Shown here piece after piece: positions 1 to 8,605 of a stretch of 42,668 bases of DNA. Below the pieces are notes generated by a model. That model had not been told where the DNA came from. It saw nothing but the letters and a program-made list of their open reading frames with translations, and did not search any database. The DNA is from an uncultured Lachnospiraceae bacterium (GTDB lineage: Bacteria; Bacillota; Clostridia; Lachnospirales; Lachnospiraceae). Position 1 is the first letter of the stretch, and every line of letters starts with the position of its first letter. Both the position numbers and the translations under genes were made by a program. The stretch spans positions 1 to 42,668 of the forward strand of contig CAMWGV010000021.1 of NCBI GenBank assembly GCA_947173945.1, given 5' to 3'.

Positions 1-555
1 CAGATGGACGGTATGAATGGCATTGAAGCCGCAAAGGAAGTAAGGCCAAAGAATGCAGACGCCGTTTTGATCTTCCTTACGGGCATAAAGTAATATGTGT
101 TTGAAGCCCTTGACATATATGCATTTCATTATTTGTTAAAGCCTGTCACAGAACCGAAATTAACGGAAGTTTTCCAGCAGGCATTAAGGGAAGCTGAGTT
201 GCGGAACGTGCGCCGAAAAAAACAACTTTTTATAAATACAAGAAGCAAGGGAATTACCATAGATATCGATAATATCCTGTATATCGAAAGTGCATCAAGA
301 AAAGTGCAAATCCATACATTACAGGAAGTCATTGAAGTTTACGGTGCACTTGGCGAACTGGAAACGCAGCTTGGCAGGACATTTTACCGCTGTCATCGGG
401 GGTATCTTGTGAATATGGCACATATTACAGAATACAAAAGCGACAGTATAACCCTTACAAACGGGGATACCATTTATCTGACAAAGAAGAAATATGGCGA
501 ATTTGTAAATGCGTATATGTGGTATCTGCAGAATGGAGGGGCTTCCTGTGTATAG
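1..555 (+). pseudogene. LytTR response regulator, nonsense-disrupted, 5' end outside window
   Basis: The first 90 bases read in frame as the end of a CheY-like receiver (QMDGMNGIEAAKEV, then VLIFLTGIK). A TAA at 91-93 interrupts it. Translation then resumes in the same frame as YVFEALDIYAFHYLLKPV, which contains the conserved Lys-Pro of receivers. A LytTR DNA-binding domain follows, with motifs such as ILYIESASRK and FYRCHRGYLVN. Related regulators normally read T-G-x-K-E-Y-V at this point, so a single GAA to TAA change is the simplest explanation. Internal initiation at GTG 97 would give a 152-residue protein with LytTR but without most of the receiver. The downstream kinase gene starts inside the end of this frame. 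The family call is secure; whether any product is made is unknown. Confidence 0.85.
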
Positions 556-2023
556 TTTGACACATTTAATTTTTACGGTTTTCAGGGTGGTTTCCATTTT
601 GCTTCAAGGATACTGCCTGCAATATTTTTTAGGTAGCTTTTTAGAAAGCAGGACAAAAAGCCGTTTTCATAAGTTTTATGTCACGGCTGTATATGGACTG
701 TTGCAGCTAGGGGTTTATTGGTTTCCCCCGACAGGATATGAAAGCATTAAGGCGGTTTGGAAAACGGCCGTATCCCTCTGTGTTTTGGCTGTCATAGCAA
801 TCTGTTTTTATAAGGCATTTCATGCGGTTACAGTTTTTCTTGTGACTGTTTTCCGTGCAATCGCTGATATTAGTGTTTTTGTGGCAGTTATCCTGTTTGA
901 TAAACTGGGGGATAAAATGCTTATGGTATGGAACTGGTGCGTGGAGAAGGGGCTTATCACTTCTGAAAGAAAACTTAAAACAGTAATAAACGCCAGTGTA
1001 ATTGGAACTCAGTTCCTCATGGAAGCAGTCGTTGTCCTAATACTATACCTGTCATTGAAAGGAATTGTACACAGCTATAGGGAAAAGGATTATGCCATTC
1101 GGAGAACAGAATTGTTATCTATCCTTACCCCTGCTGTTGTCAGCCTGCTGTTATGTGCACTGCTTCGCACTATCATATTTACTGTGGAAGAAAATACTAT
1201 GGAAGCGGTGTATGATAAATATCCGTTGCTATTGGTACTTCTCCCTGCAATCCTGCTTTTGTCGCTGTTGTCTATTCTGTATGGAGTAAAGCTGTTTCAG
1301 GACACGGTTTATCTGAACAGGGAGCGGAGCAACCAAATTGTACTGAAAAAGCAGATAGGTAGTATGCAGGAGCATATGGAGGAAATGGAACGTATCTATT
1401 CCGGCATACGGAGCATGAAGCATGATATGAAGAATACGCTTTCCGTTGTCCTGCGACTTGCCACCAAAAAGGGAGAAAGTGAAAATGAAGAACTGCAAGC
1501 CTACCTGGGGGAACTAAACCAAACCTTTGATAGTCTGGACTTTCATTTTAAAACGGGAAACAGCGTAATTGATACTATGCTCAATATGAAATACCATGAA
1601 GCGTTACGCATGGTTCCTGACTTGCAGGTGGATGTAAGCAAACTGCTTCTCCCTCGTAATCTGGCTATCCAGAGCTATGACATAGGTGTTATTTTAGGCA
1701 ATGCTTTGGACAATGCAATGGAAGCATGCCGGAAGCTAAGGGAAAAAGAACCGGAAGCGCCAGCCTTTATACGGCTTTCATCTTTTCAAAAAGACAGGTT
1801 GTTAATATTCAAGATAAAAAACAGTTTTGACGGAACGCTGAAACGGAAACGGCAGTCGGGTCTTCTCGAAACAGATAAAGCAGACAAAAAAACACACGGA
1901 ATCGGTCTTGCCAACATAAAAAACACAGCAGAGAAATATCAAGGCACAATGGATTATAAAATAGACGGCAGGTTATTTATCCTTTCCGTGATGCTGAAAA
2001 ATGAAACGAATATGGAGAAATAA
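548..2023 (+). CDS. GHKL (AgrC-like) sensor histidine kinase
   Basis: A 491-residue membrane kinase, expected to sense an extracellular signal and phosphorylate the adjacent LytTR regulator. The N-terminal half is hydrophobic, with about six membrane segments. It is followed by a coiled linker, an H-box SMKHDMKN (His about 292), an N-box GNALDNAMEA (about 384) and a G-box HGIGLANIK (about 450). I chose GTG 548 because GGAGGGG lies 6 nt upstream at 536-541; the alternatives at 509 and 533 lack such a site. This start overlaps the end of the regulator frame by 8 bp, which suggests translational coupling. The kinase is intact although its partner carries a nonsense codon, so it may be orphaned. 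The ligand is unknown. Confidence 0.88.
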   Translation: MYSLTHLIFTVFRVVSILLQGYCLQYFLGSFLESRTKSRFHKFYVTAVYGLLQLGVYWFPPTGYESIKAVWKTAVSLCVLAVIAICFYKAFHAVTVFLVTVFRAIADISVFVAVILFDKLGDKMLMVWNWCVEKGLITSERKLKTVINASVIGTQFLMEAVVVLILYLSLKGIVHSYREKDYAIRRTELLSILTPAVVSLLLCALLRTIIFTVEENTMEAVYDKYPLLLVLLPAILLLSLLSILYGVKLFQDTVYLNRERSNQIVLKKQIGSMQEHMEEMERIYSGIRSMKHDMKNTLSVVLRLATKKGESENEELQAYLGELNQTFDSLDFHFKTGNSVIDTMLNMKYHEALRMVPDLQVDVSKLLLPRNLAIQSYDIGVILGNALDNAMEACRKLREKEPEAPAFIRLSSFQKDRLLIFKIKNSFDGTLKRKRQSGLLETDKADKKTHGIGLANIKNTAEKYQGTMDYKIDGRLFILSVMLKNETNMEK

Positions 2024-2060
2024 TAATTCATATTAAAATTTTATCAAGGAGGACAAAATT

Positions 2061-2690
2061 ATGGCAGTTAAAGGAGTAACAGATTACACAAACACTTATG
2101 TAGCAGGTAATACGAATGGGTGTAGAGGAAATACACAGGATTACCTGAATGGATTAAAAGCAAAATATCCCAACGTGAATATTACGGTGGCAGATTTTAA
2201 AAACGAAAAACAGGAGGACAATTATATGTTTGGCAGCAGTGGCGGAAATAACATAGTCATTGCTTCCAATATTATTGAACAGATGGCTTCTGACCCAGCG
2301 ACAGCGGAAAAATATGAAAAGTATATTGCTGAAGTCCCGGAAGCGGCAAAGATCATAAAAGATGGAATTGCATCGTATGGAGGTGAAATGATTGCCTGCG
2401 GTACATCCATAGACAAGAATGGAAAAGTTACCTATTGGAGCATCGGCAGGAGCAAAGATGTGACAGAGAACCATGGAACAGCCTACAAAGAAAAAGTACA
2501 AAAGCAGATAGAGGAAAAACGCGTAAAGAAGAAAAAGGAAGAAGCCTTAAAGAAAAAGAAGTTGGAAAAGGAAGAAACTCTGGAAAAATTGTTAGATAAA
2601 ATAAAAAACAGGGTATCGGCAAATGAGCCTGCGGCAGACATGAAAATAAAAGAAACAGGCAAGGGAGAACAGGTAGATTTATCTGTATAG
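2061..2690 (+). CDS. uncharacterised 209-residue cytoplasmic protein with Lys/Glu-rich tail
   Basis: No function is recognised with confidence; it resembles a DUF6033-like group of small Lachnospiraceae proteins. There is no signal peptide or membrane segment. Residues 1-140 look globular (Gly-rich start, GGNNIVIASNIIEQM, then YGGEMIACGTSID and GKVTYWSIGRS). Residues 145-185 form a highly charged Lys/Glu stretch likely to be helical. The last residues are QVDLSV. It has a good ribosome-binding site (AAGGAGG) and lies 37 nt after the kinase, so it probably belongs to the same transcript. The next gene also encodes a small protein ending in a similar Asp-Leu tail. It could be an output of the two-component system; that is inference from position only. 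Confidence 0.7.
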   Translation: MAVKGVTDYTNTYVAGNTNGCRGNTQDYLNGLKAKYPNVNITVADFKNEKQEDNYMFGSSGGNNIVIASNIIEQMASDPATAEKYEKYIAEVPEAAKIIKDGIASYGGEMIACGTSIDKNGKVTYWSIGRSKDVTENHGTAYKEKVQKQIEEKRVKKKKEEALKKKKLEKEETLEKLLDKIKNRVSANEPAADMKIKETGKGEQVDLSV

Positions 2691-2743
2691 ATATAACTCA
2701 TTTGGGAGCAACCGGATTAATACATATCAAGGAGGATTATATT

Positions 2744-3322
2744 ATGCGTATAGGAAACAATTATCAAGGGATTATGTGGCTTTTTTCAAAAATGAACGGA
2801 GGAAAAACAAATACAGGTATGCTTTTCGGTAGCGGAACATCAGCAAAACGTTCTGGAGCAGGCGGCAGGAACACATTGGAGGATTTGCTTTCCGGACATT
2901 ACAAAAATTCTTATGGTGTTGAGGGAATGTGTGTCACAGGCAGAAGTGATTACAAAAAAATCATTCCGGTATCGGATGAAATGAAACAGCATGTTTTGAA
3001 AGATGTGAAAATGGCATATTACAAATACAATGGAATGTCAGGAGATAACGAAGCCGAATGGGATGCGTATTATCGTAAAAATAATGAATATTATAAGACG
3101 CTGAAAAAGGAAGATCGTTTATCGGCATGTTGGACTTTAAATCAACTACATTTAGGAATATCAAAGAAGGTTACAACGGCTATTAAAGCAGAAATACCCG
3201 GCTGGACTGCTGGAAAACCTATTCCGGAAGAACTGTTGGATAAGATTTTTGCAGATGAAAGCATTACATCTATGGTATCAGGAACGTCCGGAGGAACAAA
3301 AGGGATAGACCTGCAAATCTGA
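2744..3322 (+). CDS. uncharacterised 192-residue protein ending in GIDLQI
   Basis: The product is not recognised. I chose ATG 2744 because AAGGAGG at 2729-2735 is well spaced; an in-frame upstream extension to 2702 has no such site. The protein begins MRIGNNYQG, lacks a signal peptide and membrane segments, and is rich in Tyr, Lys and Gly. The central part (residues about 90-150) looks helical and charged (DNEAEWDAYYRKNNEYYKTL). It ends in GTKGIDLQI, echoing the VDLSV end of the previous gene. It lies about 50 nt downstream of that gene and probably shares its transcript. No terminator follows before the Rpn pseudogene. Confidence 0.65.
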   Translation: MRIGNNYQGIMWLFSKMNGGKTNTGMLFGSGTSAKRSGAGGRNTLEDLLSGHYKNSYGVEGMCVTGRSDYKKIIPVSDEMKQHVLKDVKMAYYKYNGMSGDNEAEWDAYYRKNNEYYKTLKKEDRLSACWTLNQLHLGISKKVTTAIKAEIPGWTAGKPIPEELLDKIFADESITSMVSGTSGGTKGIDLQI

Positions 3323-3597
3323 AATAATAGGAATAAATTTTATTGGGCAAAAGAACATCTTGCTTTTTGGGTACGCATATGGTATTATCTCTTTAAAGCA
3401 TTATTACAGTATTTCTTTTATAGGTAACACCTATTTCAGACATTCAAAGAAAAGGGCGCGTCAAGCGTTGTAATTCGAGTCTAACAAAACAAGTTACTTC
3501 GATGCTTTATTTCACAACAAATATCGGCAGAGAAGAAACTGTTTTGGAAATTGCTTGAACAAAAGCCATTCACTTCTTCCTGCCACAAAAGGGGGAA
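3323..3597. other. intergenic stretch, no gene seen
   Basis: About 275 bases between the last small protein gene and the Rpn pseudogene. I see no ORF with a ribosome-binding site, no convincing terminator and no complete RNA gene. A short GTTGTAATTCGAGTC stretch near 3468-3482 superficially resembles a tRNA T-arm, but no cloverleaf can be built around it. Confidence 0.5.
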
Positions 3598-3603
3598 ATG
3601 AAA

Positions 3604-4497
3604 ATGGGAAAAGAAACGAAACACGGTAACGATTCTGATATTTTGGGTACGAACAAAAAGCATAAGGACACAGTTTTCAGAATGTTATTTTCTGACAAAA
3701 AAGAACTGCTTACACTTTACAATGCAGTAAATGAAACAAACTACAATAATCCTGATGAACTGGAAATAACAACCTTGGAAAATGCCATATATATGACGAT
3801 AAAAAATGATTTATCCTGTGTCATTGATATGAGGTTAAATATTTTTGAGCACTAGTCATCCATAAATCCGAATATGCCATTGCGGGATCTGGATTATGTA
3901 TCAAGGAGCTTCAGACAGTTTTATGACAGACATGATATCTACTCAGAACGTCTTATTAAGCTACCGAACCCCAAATTTGTTGTATTTTACAATGGTGTAA
4001 GGGAGCAACCTGAGCGCAGGGAATTCAGGCTTTCCGATGCATATACACATCAGGAAGGAAATCCGAGCCTTGAGCTTATTGTACTCCAACTCAATATCAA
4101 TCCGGGGTACAATGATGAATTAATGCAAAAGTGTCCTACACTTAGGGAATACATGCTGTTTGTTGAACGTATACGTACATACAGGCAGGATATGGATATA
4201 GATACAGCTGTAAACCGTGCAGTTGATGAATGTATAAAGGAAAATATACTTTCTGAATTTTTAAGAAAGAATAAAAGGGAGGTTGTCGCTATGGGGATAG
4301 ATGAATATGATGCTGAGCTACATGAAAAAACTCTTATGGAGTTGGGATATGAGAAGGGCATCAATAAGGCAATTACATATACCATCTCAATCTTAAAGAG
4401 AAATGGTTTCCCTGACGACAAGATTATTTCTGAGCTTGCATCTGATTTTGATATTTCTGTGGATAAAGCCGCACAATATGTTCTTGGGGAAAAATAA
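3604..4497 (+). pseudogene. Rpn-family PD-(D/E)XK nuclease/putative transposase, split by an amber codon
   Basis: Rpn (recombination-promoting nuclease, formerly YhgA-like transposase) proteins carry an N-terminal PD-(D/E)XK nuclease fold. Here the reading frame runs from ATG 3604 (after an AAAAGGGGG site) through KDTVFRMLFSDKKELLTLYNAV and IDMRLNIFEH, meets TAG at 3853-3855, and continues in the same frame as SSINPNMPLRDLDYVSRSF to a stop at 4497. Relatives read E-H-Q at this point, so a CAG to TAG change is likely. The rest is preserved, including FVVFYNG, LELIVLQLNIN and a helical C-terminal tail. Either a dead gene or, less likely, two separately translated halves. Confidence 0.85.
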
Positions 4498-4537
4498 TTA
4501 GCACATATAACGGACACATGTCCGCAGAGAATGTAAG

Positions 4538-4586
4538 TTTTCCGATGTATATATACATCAGGAGGGAAATCTAAGCTTTGAGCTTG
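4538..4586 (+). pseudogene. short second Rpn-gene fragment
   Basis: About 49 bases here closely match the interior of the preceding Rpn gene (around 4028-4079), including TTCCGATG, ACATCAGGA and GGAAATC blocks, with scattered substitutions. This is the part that encodes LSDAYTHQEGNPSLEL in the longer gene. It indicates that a second Rpn copy once stood here or that a fragment was duplicated. No open frame of useful length remains. Confidence 0.6.
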
Positions 4587-4622
4587 TAACTTATAATTTA
4601 TGAGTTTTGGGCGATATACATT

Positions 4623-4658
4623 AGCCAAGAAGTGTTGAATTTACGACATTTCTTGGCT
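4623..4658. terminator. inverted repeat after the Rpn remnant, possible weak terminator
   Basis: AGCCAAGAA at 4623-4631 pairs perfectly with TTCTTGGCT at 4650-4658 across an 18-base loop. No clear T-run follows on the plus strand, so termination is uncertain. The remaining sequence to 4770 is AT-rich and precedes the AraC-type gene; I see only a possible -10 (TATATT, 4734-4739). Confidence 0.4.
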
Positions 4659-4773
4659 CTGCTTATATTACGCAGCAACTGACTGACAATAATTTTGGGC
4701 AATTTCTATTAAGATTATTTTTGGAAGCTATGTTATATTAAATGCAGATATTCGAAAAAAGGAGTGTCATTAT

Positions 4774-5190
4774 ATGAACAATAACATAGTTGTAAAAAAG
4801 ATAGTGGACTACATTGAAATGCACATGGATGAGGATTTATCCCTTGATAAAATAGCAGGTGCATTAAATTATTCAAAATTTTATATTGCCAGAGTTTTCA
4901 GTGAAGAAACAACACACACAATTTACAAATACATACAAGGACGCAGGTTGACTTTAGCAGCCAGGAAGCTTGTGGAAACCAATCAACCCATTGCTGAAAT
5001 TGCCTATGAAGCACATTATGATTCACAACAGGCATTTACATTTGCCTTTAAACAATTATATCAATGCACACCTAAAATCTATAGAAAAAATGGTGTGTTC
5101 TATCCGAAACAATCAAATATTTGCATGATGCTTTCACTAAATGGAGGTACATTTATGTCTTATTTATCAGGAGGTAAACTGGCAGCATGA
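4774..5190 (+). CDS. AraC/XylS-type HTH regulator, short form
   Basis: A 138-residue DNA-binding protein. Residues 5-105 form the two helix-turn-helix units of the AraC family: [21 protein letters not shown], then the linker helix and [21 protein letters not shown], ending with the family's Tyr/Pro-rich QCTPKIYRK segment. There is no N-terminal ligand-binding domain. A short C-terminal tail ends in GGKLAA, apparently complete and not truncated. The start follows AAGGAGTG. The stop overlaps the clpP-like start (ATGA), so the two proteins are translationally coupled and probably work together, for instance if the regulator controls its own operon or is a ClpP substrate (inference). Confidence 0.82.
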   Translation: MNNNIVVKKIVDYIEMHMDEDLSLDKIAGALNYSKFYIARVFSEETTHTIYKYIQGRRLTLAARKLVETNQPIAEIAYEAHYDSQQAFTFAFKQLYQCTPKIYRKNGVFYPKQSNICMMLSLNGGTFMSYLSGGKLAA

Positions 5191-5786
5191 GTACAATTCC
5201 CTATGTTATTGAACAGACAAGTCGGGGAGAGCGGAGCTATGATATTTTTTCCAGATTATTGTCTGACCGGATTGTTTTTTTAGGTGAAGAGGTAAGTGAT
5301 GCTTCAGCAAGTCTGATTATTGCACAAATGCTGTTTCTGGAAGCACAGGATTCCGAAAAGGATATCCAATTGTATATAAATAGTCCGGGGGGCTCTGTCT
5401 CGGCTGGTTTTGCTATTTATGATACAATGCAGTATATAAAATGTGATGTTTCAACAATATGTTTAGGTCTTGCTGCCAGCTTTGGAGCATTTTTATTGGC
5501 AGGTGGGACGAAAGGGAAACGTATTGCTTTGCCGAATGCGGAGATAATGATACATCAGCCCGCTATTCATGGCAATGGTATTCAGGGGCAGGCAACGGAT
5601 ATAAAAATTATGTCGGACCATATACAAAAAAGTAAAGAACGCTTAAATACTATTTTAGCCGAAAATACAGGGAAAAGTATTGAGGCGGTTGCTGTTGCTA
5701 CGGAACGTGATAATTATATGTCAGCAAAGGAAGCGTTGGATTTTGGACTGATTGACAAAATCATTGATAAACGCGAAATAATATAA
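5187..5786 (+). CDS. clpP: ClpP-family serine protease, accessory copy
   Basis: A 199-residue ClpP subunit, which would form the tetradecameric proteolytic chamber fed by Clp ATPases. The full catalytic triad is visible: Ser98 in [11 protein letters not shown], His123 in MIHQP and Asp175 in TERDNYMSA. The oligomerisation and handle regions are also present. Relative to typical ClpP, the loop after MIHQP is about three residues longer ([10 protein letters not shown]). The gene sits behind an AraC-type regulator and not beside clpX or tig, so it is probably a second, conditionally expressed ClpP and not the housekeeping copy. The start ATG overlaps the upstream stop. No ATPase partner is adjacent; the clpB 26 kb away encodes a disaggregase type that should not dock ClpP. 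Confidence 0.92.
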   Translation: MSTIPYVIEQTSRGERSYDIFSRLLSDRIVFLGEEVSDASASLIIAQMLFLEAQDSEKDIQLYINSPGGSVSAGFAIYDTMQYIKCDVSTICLGLAASFGAFLLAGGTKGKRIALPNAEIMIHQPAIHGNGIQGQATDIKIMSDHIQKSKERLNTILAENTGKSIEAVAVATERDNYMSAKEALDFGLIDKIIDKREII

Positions 5787-5794
5787 AAAAGGTA

Positions 5795-5825
5795 TTGACT
5801 CCTACGTTGCGTAATAGTTTATGGT
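5795..5825 (+). promoter_or_regulatory. MerR-type promoter/operator with 19-bp spacer
   Basis: A -35 TTGACT (5795-5800) and -10 TATGGT (5820-5825) are separated by 19 bp, the over-long spacing typical of promoters that MerR proteins activate by DNA distortion. The spacer carries a dyad TACG-TTG-CGTA at 5803-5813. It lies directly upstream of a MerR gene, so autoregulation is likely. Confidence 0.75.
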
Positions 5826-5870
5826 ATATTTACACGGACTGATGTTCATAGCTGGCAGGAGGGAATGAAA

Positions 5871-6599
5871 ATGATGACGGTAAATGAGGTAAGTAAATTG
5901 ACTGGAGTGAGTATACGCACTCTGCAATATTACGACAAAATCGGGTTGTTAAAACCAACCGGATATACCGAAAGTGGATATAGGCTGTATGACGATGCAG
6001 CTTTGAAAATGTTACAGCAGATTTTACTGTTCCGGGAATTGGAATTTCCTCTTAAAGAAATTAAGGAAATCATATCCCAGCCGAATTTTGACAGTGGCAG
6101 GGCATTAGAACAGCAGATTGCCTTGCTTACCATGAAAAAAGAGCATCTGGAGAATTTGATTAAATTTGCCCGTGGAATACAATTGATAGGAGTGAATACA
6201 ATGGATTTTTCAGTATTTGACACAAGAAAGTTGGATGAATACGCACGACAAGCAAAGGAACAGTGGGGAAAGACTGACGAATACAAGGAATATGAGCAGA
6301 AGGCACAAAATAGGAGCAAAGCAGAGGAGCGAATGCTTTCAGAAAGCTTTATGCAGATATTTGCGGATTTCGGAAAGCTGAAAGAAATAGCGCCAAACGA
6401 ACCGGATGTTCAGGAACAGGTAAAGAAGCTGCAGGCTTTTATTACGGAACATTTTTATAAGTGTTCAAATGAAATTCTTTCCGCGCTTGGAAAAATGTAT
6501 GCCGGCGGTGGAGAGTTCACCACAAATATTGATAATTACGCAGGAGAAGGGACAGCAGAATTTACGGCTGAAGCAATTAGAATTTATTGTGAAAAATAA
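5871..6599 (+). CDS. MerR-family regulator with TipAS-like effector domain
   Basis: A 242-residue regulator. The N-terminal MerR winged helix is clear: VNEVSKLTGVSIRTLQYYDKIGLL, then the wing with ESGYRLYDD, followed by a dimerisation helix. The C-terminal part (about 135-242) is helical, contains an aromatic-rich SFMQIFADFG region and resembles the TipAS drug-binding domain of TipA/Mta. ATG 5871 is preferred because AGGAGGG at 5857-5863 is too close to the alternative ATG 5865. It is monocistronic, with its own 19-bp-spacer promoter and a strong terminator. Relatives sense cationic or peptide-like compounds; no transporter or resistance target lies beside it here. Confidence 0.88.
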   Translation: MMTVNEVSKLTGVSIRTLQYYDKIGLLKPTGYTESGYRLYDDAALKMLQQILLFRELEFPLKEIKEIISQPNFDSGRALEQQIALLTMKKEHLENLIKFARGIQLIGVNTMDFSVFDTRKLDEYARQAKEQWGKTDEYKEYEQKAQNRSKAEERMLSESFMQIFADFGKLKEIAPNEPDVQEQVKKLQAFITEHFYKCSNEILSALGKMYAGGGEFTTNIDNYAGEGTAEFTAEAIRIYCEK

Positions 6600-6618
6600 A
6601 TAGCAGGGCTAAGACTAT

Positions 6619-6656
6619 AGGGCGGTTTGCAAGTGAGAGCAGACCGCCCTTTTTGT
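6619..6656 (+). terminator. intrinsic terminator after merR gene
   Basis: AGGGCGGTTTGC (6619-6630) pairs with GCAGACCGCCCT (6639-6650) through 12 bp with one G-U pair and an 8-base loop, followed by TTTTTGTT. Confidence 0.88.
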
Positions 6657-6749
6657 TCTGGAACAGTAAGGATTCATATGATAATATGTTTGCAGAAGGA
6701 AAAAATAAATAAAAAGTCGAAAATATTAAACCTATTTGAAAAAATATGA

Positions 6750-6779
6750 CTCTATATATATGAAACACAATATATAGAG
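6750..6779. promoter_or_regulatory. 30-bp perfect dyad in the sigma-factor leader
   Basis: CTCTATATAT (6750-6759) and ATATATAGAG (6770-6779) are exact inverted copies around a 10-base centre that includes TGAAAC, a -35-like word of many ECF promoters. It ends 1 base before the AAGGAGG ribosome-binding site of the sigma gene. It could be an operator, an autoregulated promoter part, or an RNA hairpin affecting translation. Confidence 0.5.
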
Positions 6780-6793
6780 CAAGGAGGAAAAAG

Positions 6794-8605
6794 ATGGATG
6801 AAAATCAAATCAGACAGCTGGTTGAAGGAGTAAAACAGGGAGATCAGGCATCATTTGAAATGCTGTATATGGTAAGTAGCAGAGCGGTATATTTTATCTG
6901 CGTCAGCTTTCTTGGCAATGAGGAGGATGCAAAGGATGTTGTGCAGGAGGTCTATGTAACTGCATATGAAAAAATTTATCAGCTGAATGATGGAGGGAAA
7001 TTTGTTCCGTGGATTAACCAGATTGCGGTGAATAAATGTAAGAAGGTTTTACTTAAAAAGACACTATCCTTTGTTGATGTTGAGGATATGGACAGTCGGT
7101 TGACAGAGGAAAATGAAAACTTTCTTCCAGAGGAATATATTACCCAAAAGGAAAAAAGAAAGCTTGTCATGGATATTATGAGAAATACACTTTCGGATGT
7201 CCAGTACAAGACGGTCATACTTTACTATTTTAACGGACTGACAATTGACGAGATAGCAGATATCATGGAATGCCCACCGGGTACGGTAAAGGCTAGGTTG
7301 AGTCTTTCTCGTGCTAAAATAAGGAATGGTGTACAGGCATACGAGAACGGAAGCGGTGATAAGCTTTACTCCGTTGTGGGACTGCCACTTTTGATGCGTC
7401 TTCTTTATGAGGAGGCAAATTCCATGATAGTACCCGACATGTTGCCGGAGATTATAGGAACTATTATGTCACGTTTTGCTGCGGGAAGCATGTCAGCGTA
7501 TGGAGTGGGTGCTGCAGGTGAGGCAGTGGGGAATGCAGTCGGAGCAGTTGCAGAAAATGCAGTGGGAAACATAGTCGGAACGGCTGCAGGAAATACAGGA
7601 AAAGCAGTTGCAGGAGGAATGCTGAAAACAGGAATAGGTGCATTAAAGGTTAAAATAGCCATAGGGGCTGTTGTTGCAGCAGTTGTCGGAGTCGGAGCAT
7701 TTGTTTTAATCAAAAATAGCAAATCAGACGAGGCTTCGGACAGCAAAACAGCGACTGACATGTTGGAGCATAGTGTTGATACCGAAATAGCGGATACAGA
7801 GGAACCGACTGCCGACACGAAGGAGGAAACGACAGAGTTTTCGGGCGACTGGGACACAACCGAGGAGTATGGCTATTCTCCATTTTGGTTAAAGTATGCC
7901 AACTTAGGTGCGCTAGAGGAAAAGGATTTAAGCGATGTGATGTTTTATGATAAGTTTACGTTCGGTACAGAACTGAAGGATATGTTTGCCTCTTATAACT
8001 ATTATTGGTTTAATACTTTTTTGGGAGAACACATAGAAACAAATTCTTTGAATGATGTAATGAATTATTCCGATGAATTGATATCACCGGGAAAATACTG
8101 GACTATATGGTTATATGAAGAAAAGGATAACTATGATCATTACATTAAAATAGACGTGTATAATCTGACGGATTCGCCACTTACATTAGGAGAATGTATA
8201 GAGAACAACCAGTTTGTATATGAAAGTGACCTTGAGCATGAAGGATATGAGGTTTTGAATGTGGAATACAAGAAAAATGAAATCCGAACGGGACTGCCAT
8301 TGGTAATGGATCTATTGGGAAAACCGACAAAAGTATATGCCGAAAGGAATTTTACAAACTTTTCGGACAGAGAGGGTCAGGACGAAGAATTTGCTGATAC
8401 TGTGCAAAAAGGAGGAGGCCAAATATATTATAATTTATTATATGATAAAGGAGAGTATATGCTGGATATTAATGTATCAGAAGCAAATACTGGTAATGCG
8501 TATATTGGGATGTGCTCTGTGATGTATTTTACAAAAGGTGTCTACGAGTATGACAAGACTATCTTGGGACTTTATGATCAGTACCCGGAATACGATTTTG
8601 AATAG
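6794..8605 (+). CDS. ECF sigma factor fused to a membrane anchor and extracytoplasmic domain
   Basis: A 603-residue fusion. Residues 10-85 are sigma region 2 (EEDAKDVVQEVYVTAYEK). Residues 120-178 are region 4, with its HTH in GLTIDEIADIMECPPGTVKAR. A Gly/Ala/Val-rich segment (230-285) made of AVGN/AVAEN-like units leads into one transmembrane helix (about 287-307). An acidic Thr/Glu linker (310-350) and an unrecognised, aromatic-rich domain (355-603) should lie outside the cell. Ordinary ECF sigmas are about 170-200 residues and use a separate anti-sigma; here the sensor is in the same chain. Activation would need release by proteolysis or a conformational signal (inference). No anti-sigma gene follows. 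The start follows AAGGAGG. Confidence 0.9.
   Translation: MDENQIRQLVEGVKQGDQASFEMLYMVSSRAVYFICVSFLGNEEDAKDVVQEVYVTAYEKIYQLNDGGKFVPWINQIAVNKCKKVLLKKTLSFVDVEDMDSRLTEENENFLPEEYITQKEKRKLVMDIMRNTLSDVQYKTVILYYFNGLTIDEIADIMECPPGTVKARLSLSRAKIRNGVQAYENGSGDKLYSVVGLPLLMRLLYEEANSMIVPDMLPEIIGTIMSRFAAGSMSAYGVGAAGEAVGNAVGAVAENAVGNIVGTAAGNTGKAVAGGMLKTGIGALKVKIAIGAVVAAVVGVGAFVLIKNSKSDEASDSKTATDMLEHSVDTEIADTEEPTADTKEETTEFSGDWDTTEEYGYSPFWLKYANLGALEEKDLSDVMFYDKFTFGTELKDMFASYNYYWFNTFLGEHIETNSLNDVMNYSDELISPGKYWTIWLYEEKDNYDHYIKIDVYNLTDSPLTLGECIENNQFVYESDLEHEGYEVLNVEYKKNEIRTGLPLVMDLLGKPTKVYAERNFTNFSDREGQDEEFADTVQKGGGQIYYNLLYDKGEYMLDINVSEANTGNAYIGMCSVMYFTKGVYEYDKTILGLYDQYPEYDFE

Noticed and set aside
3451-3490. tRNA or attachment-site remnant (GTTGTAATTCGAGTC)
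   Set aside because: No acceptor, D or anticodon arms can be assembled around it.
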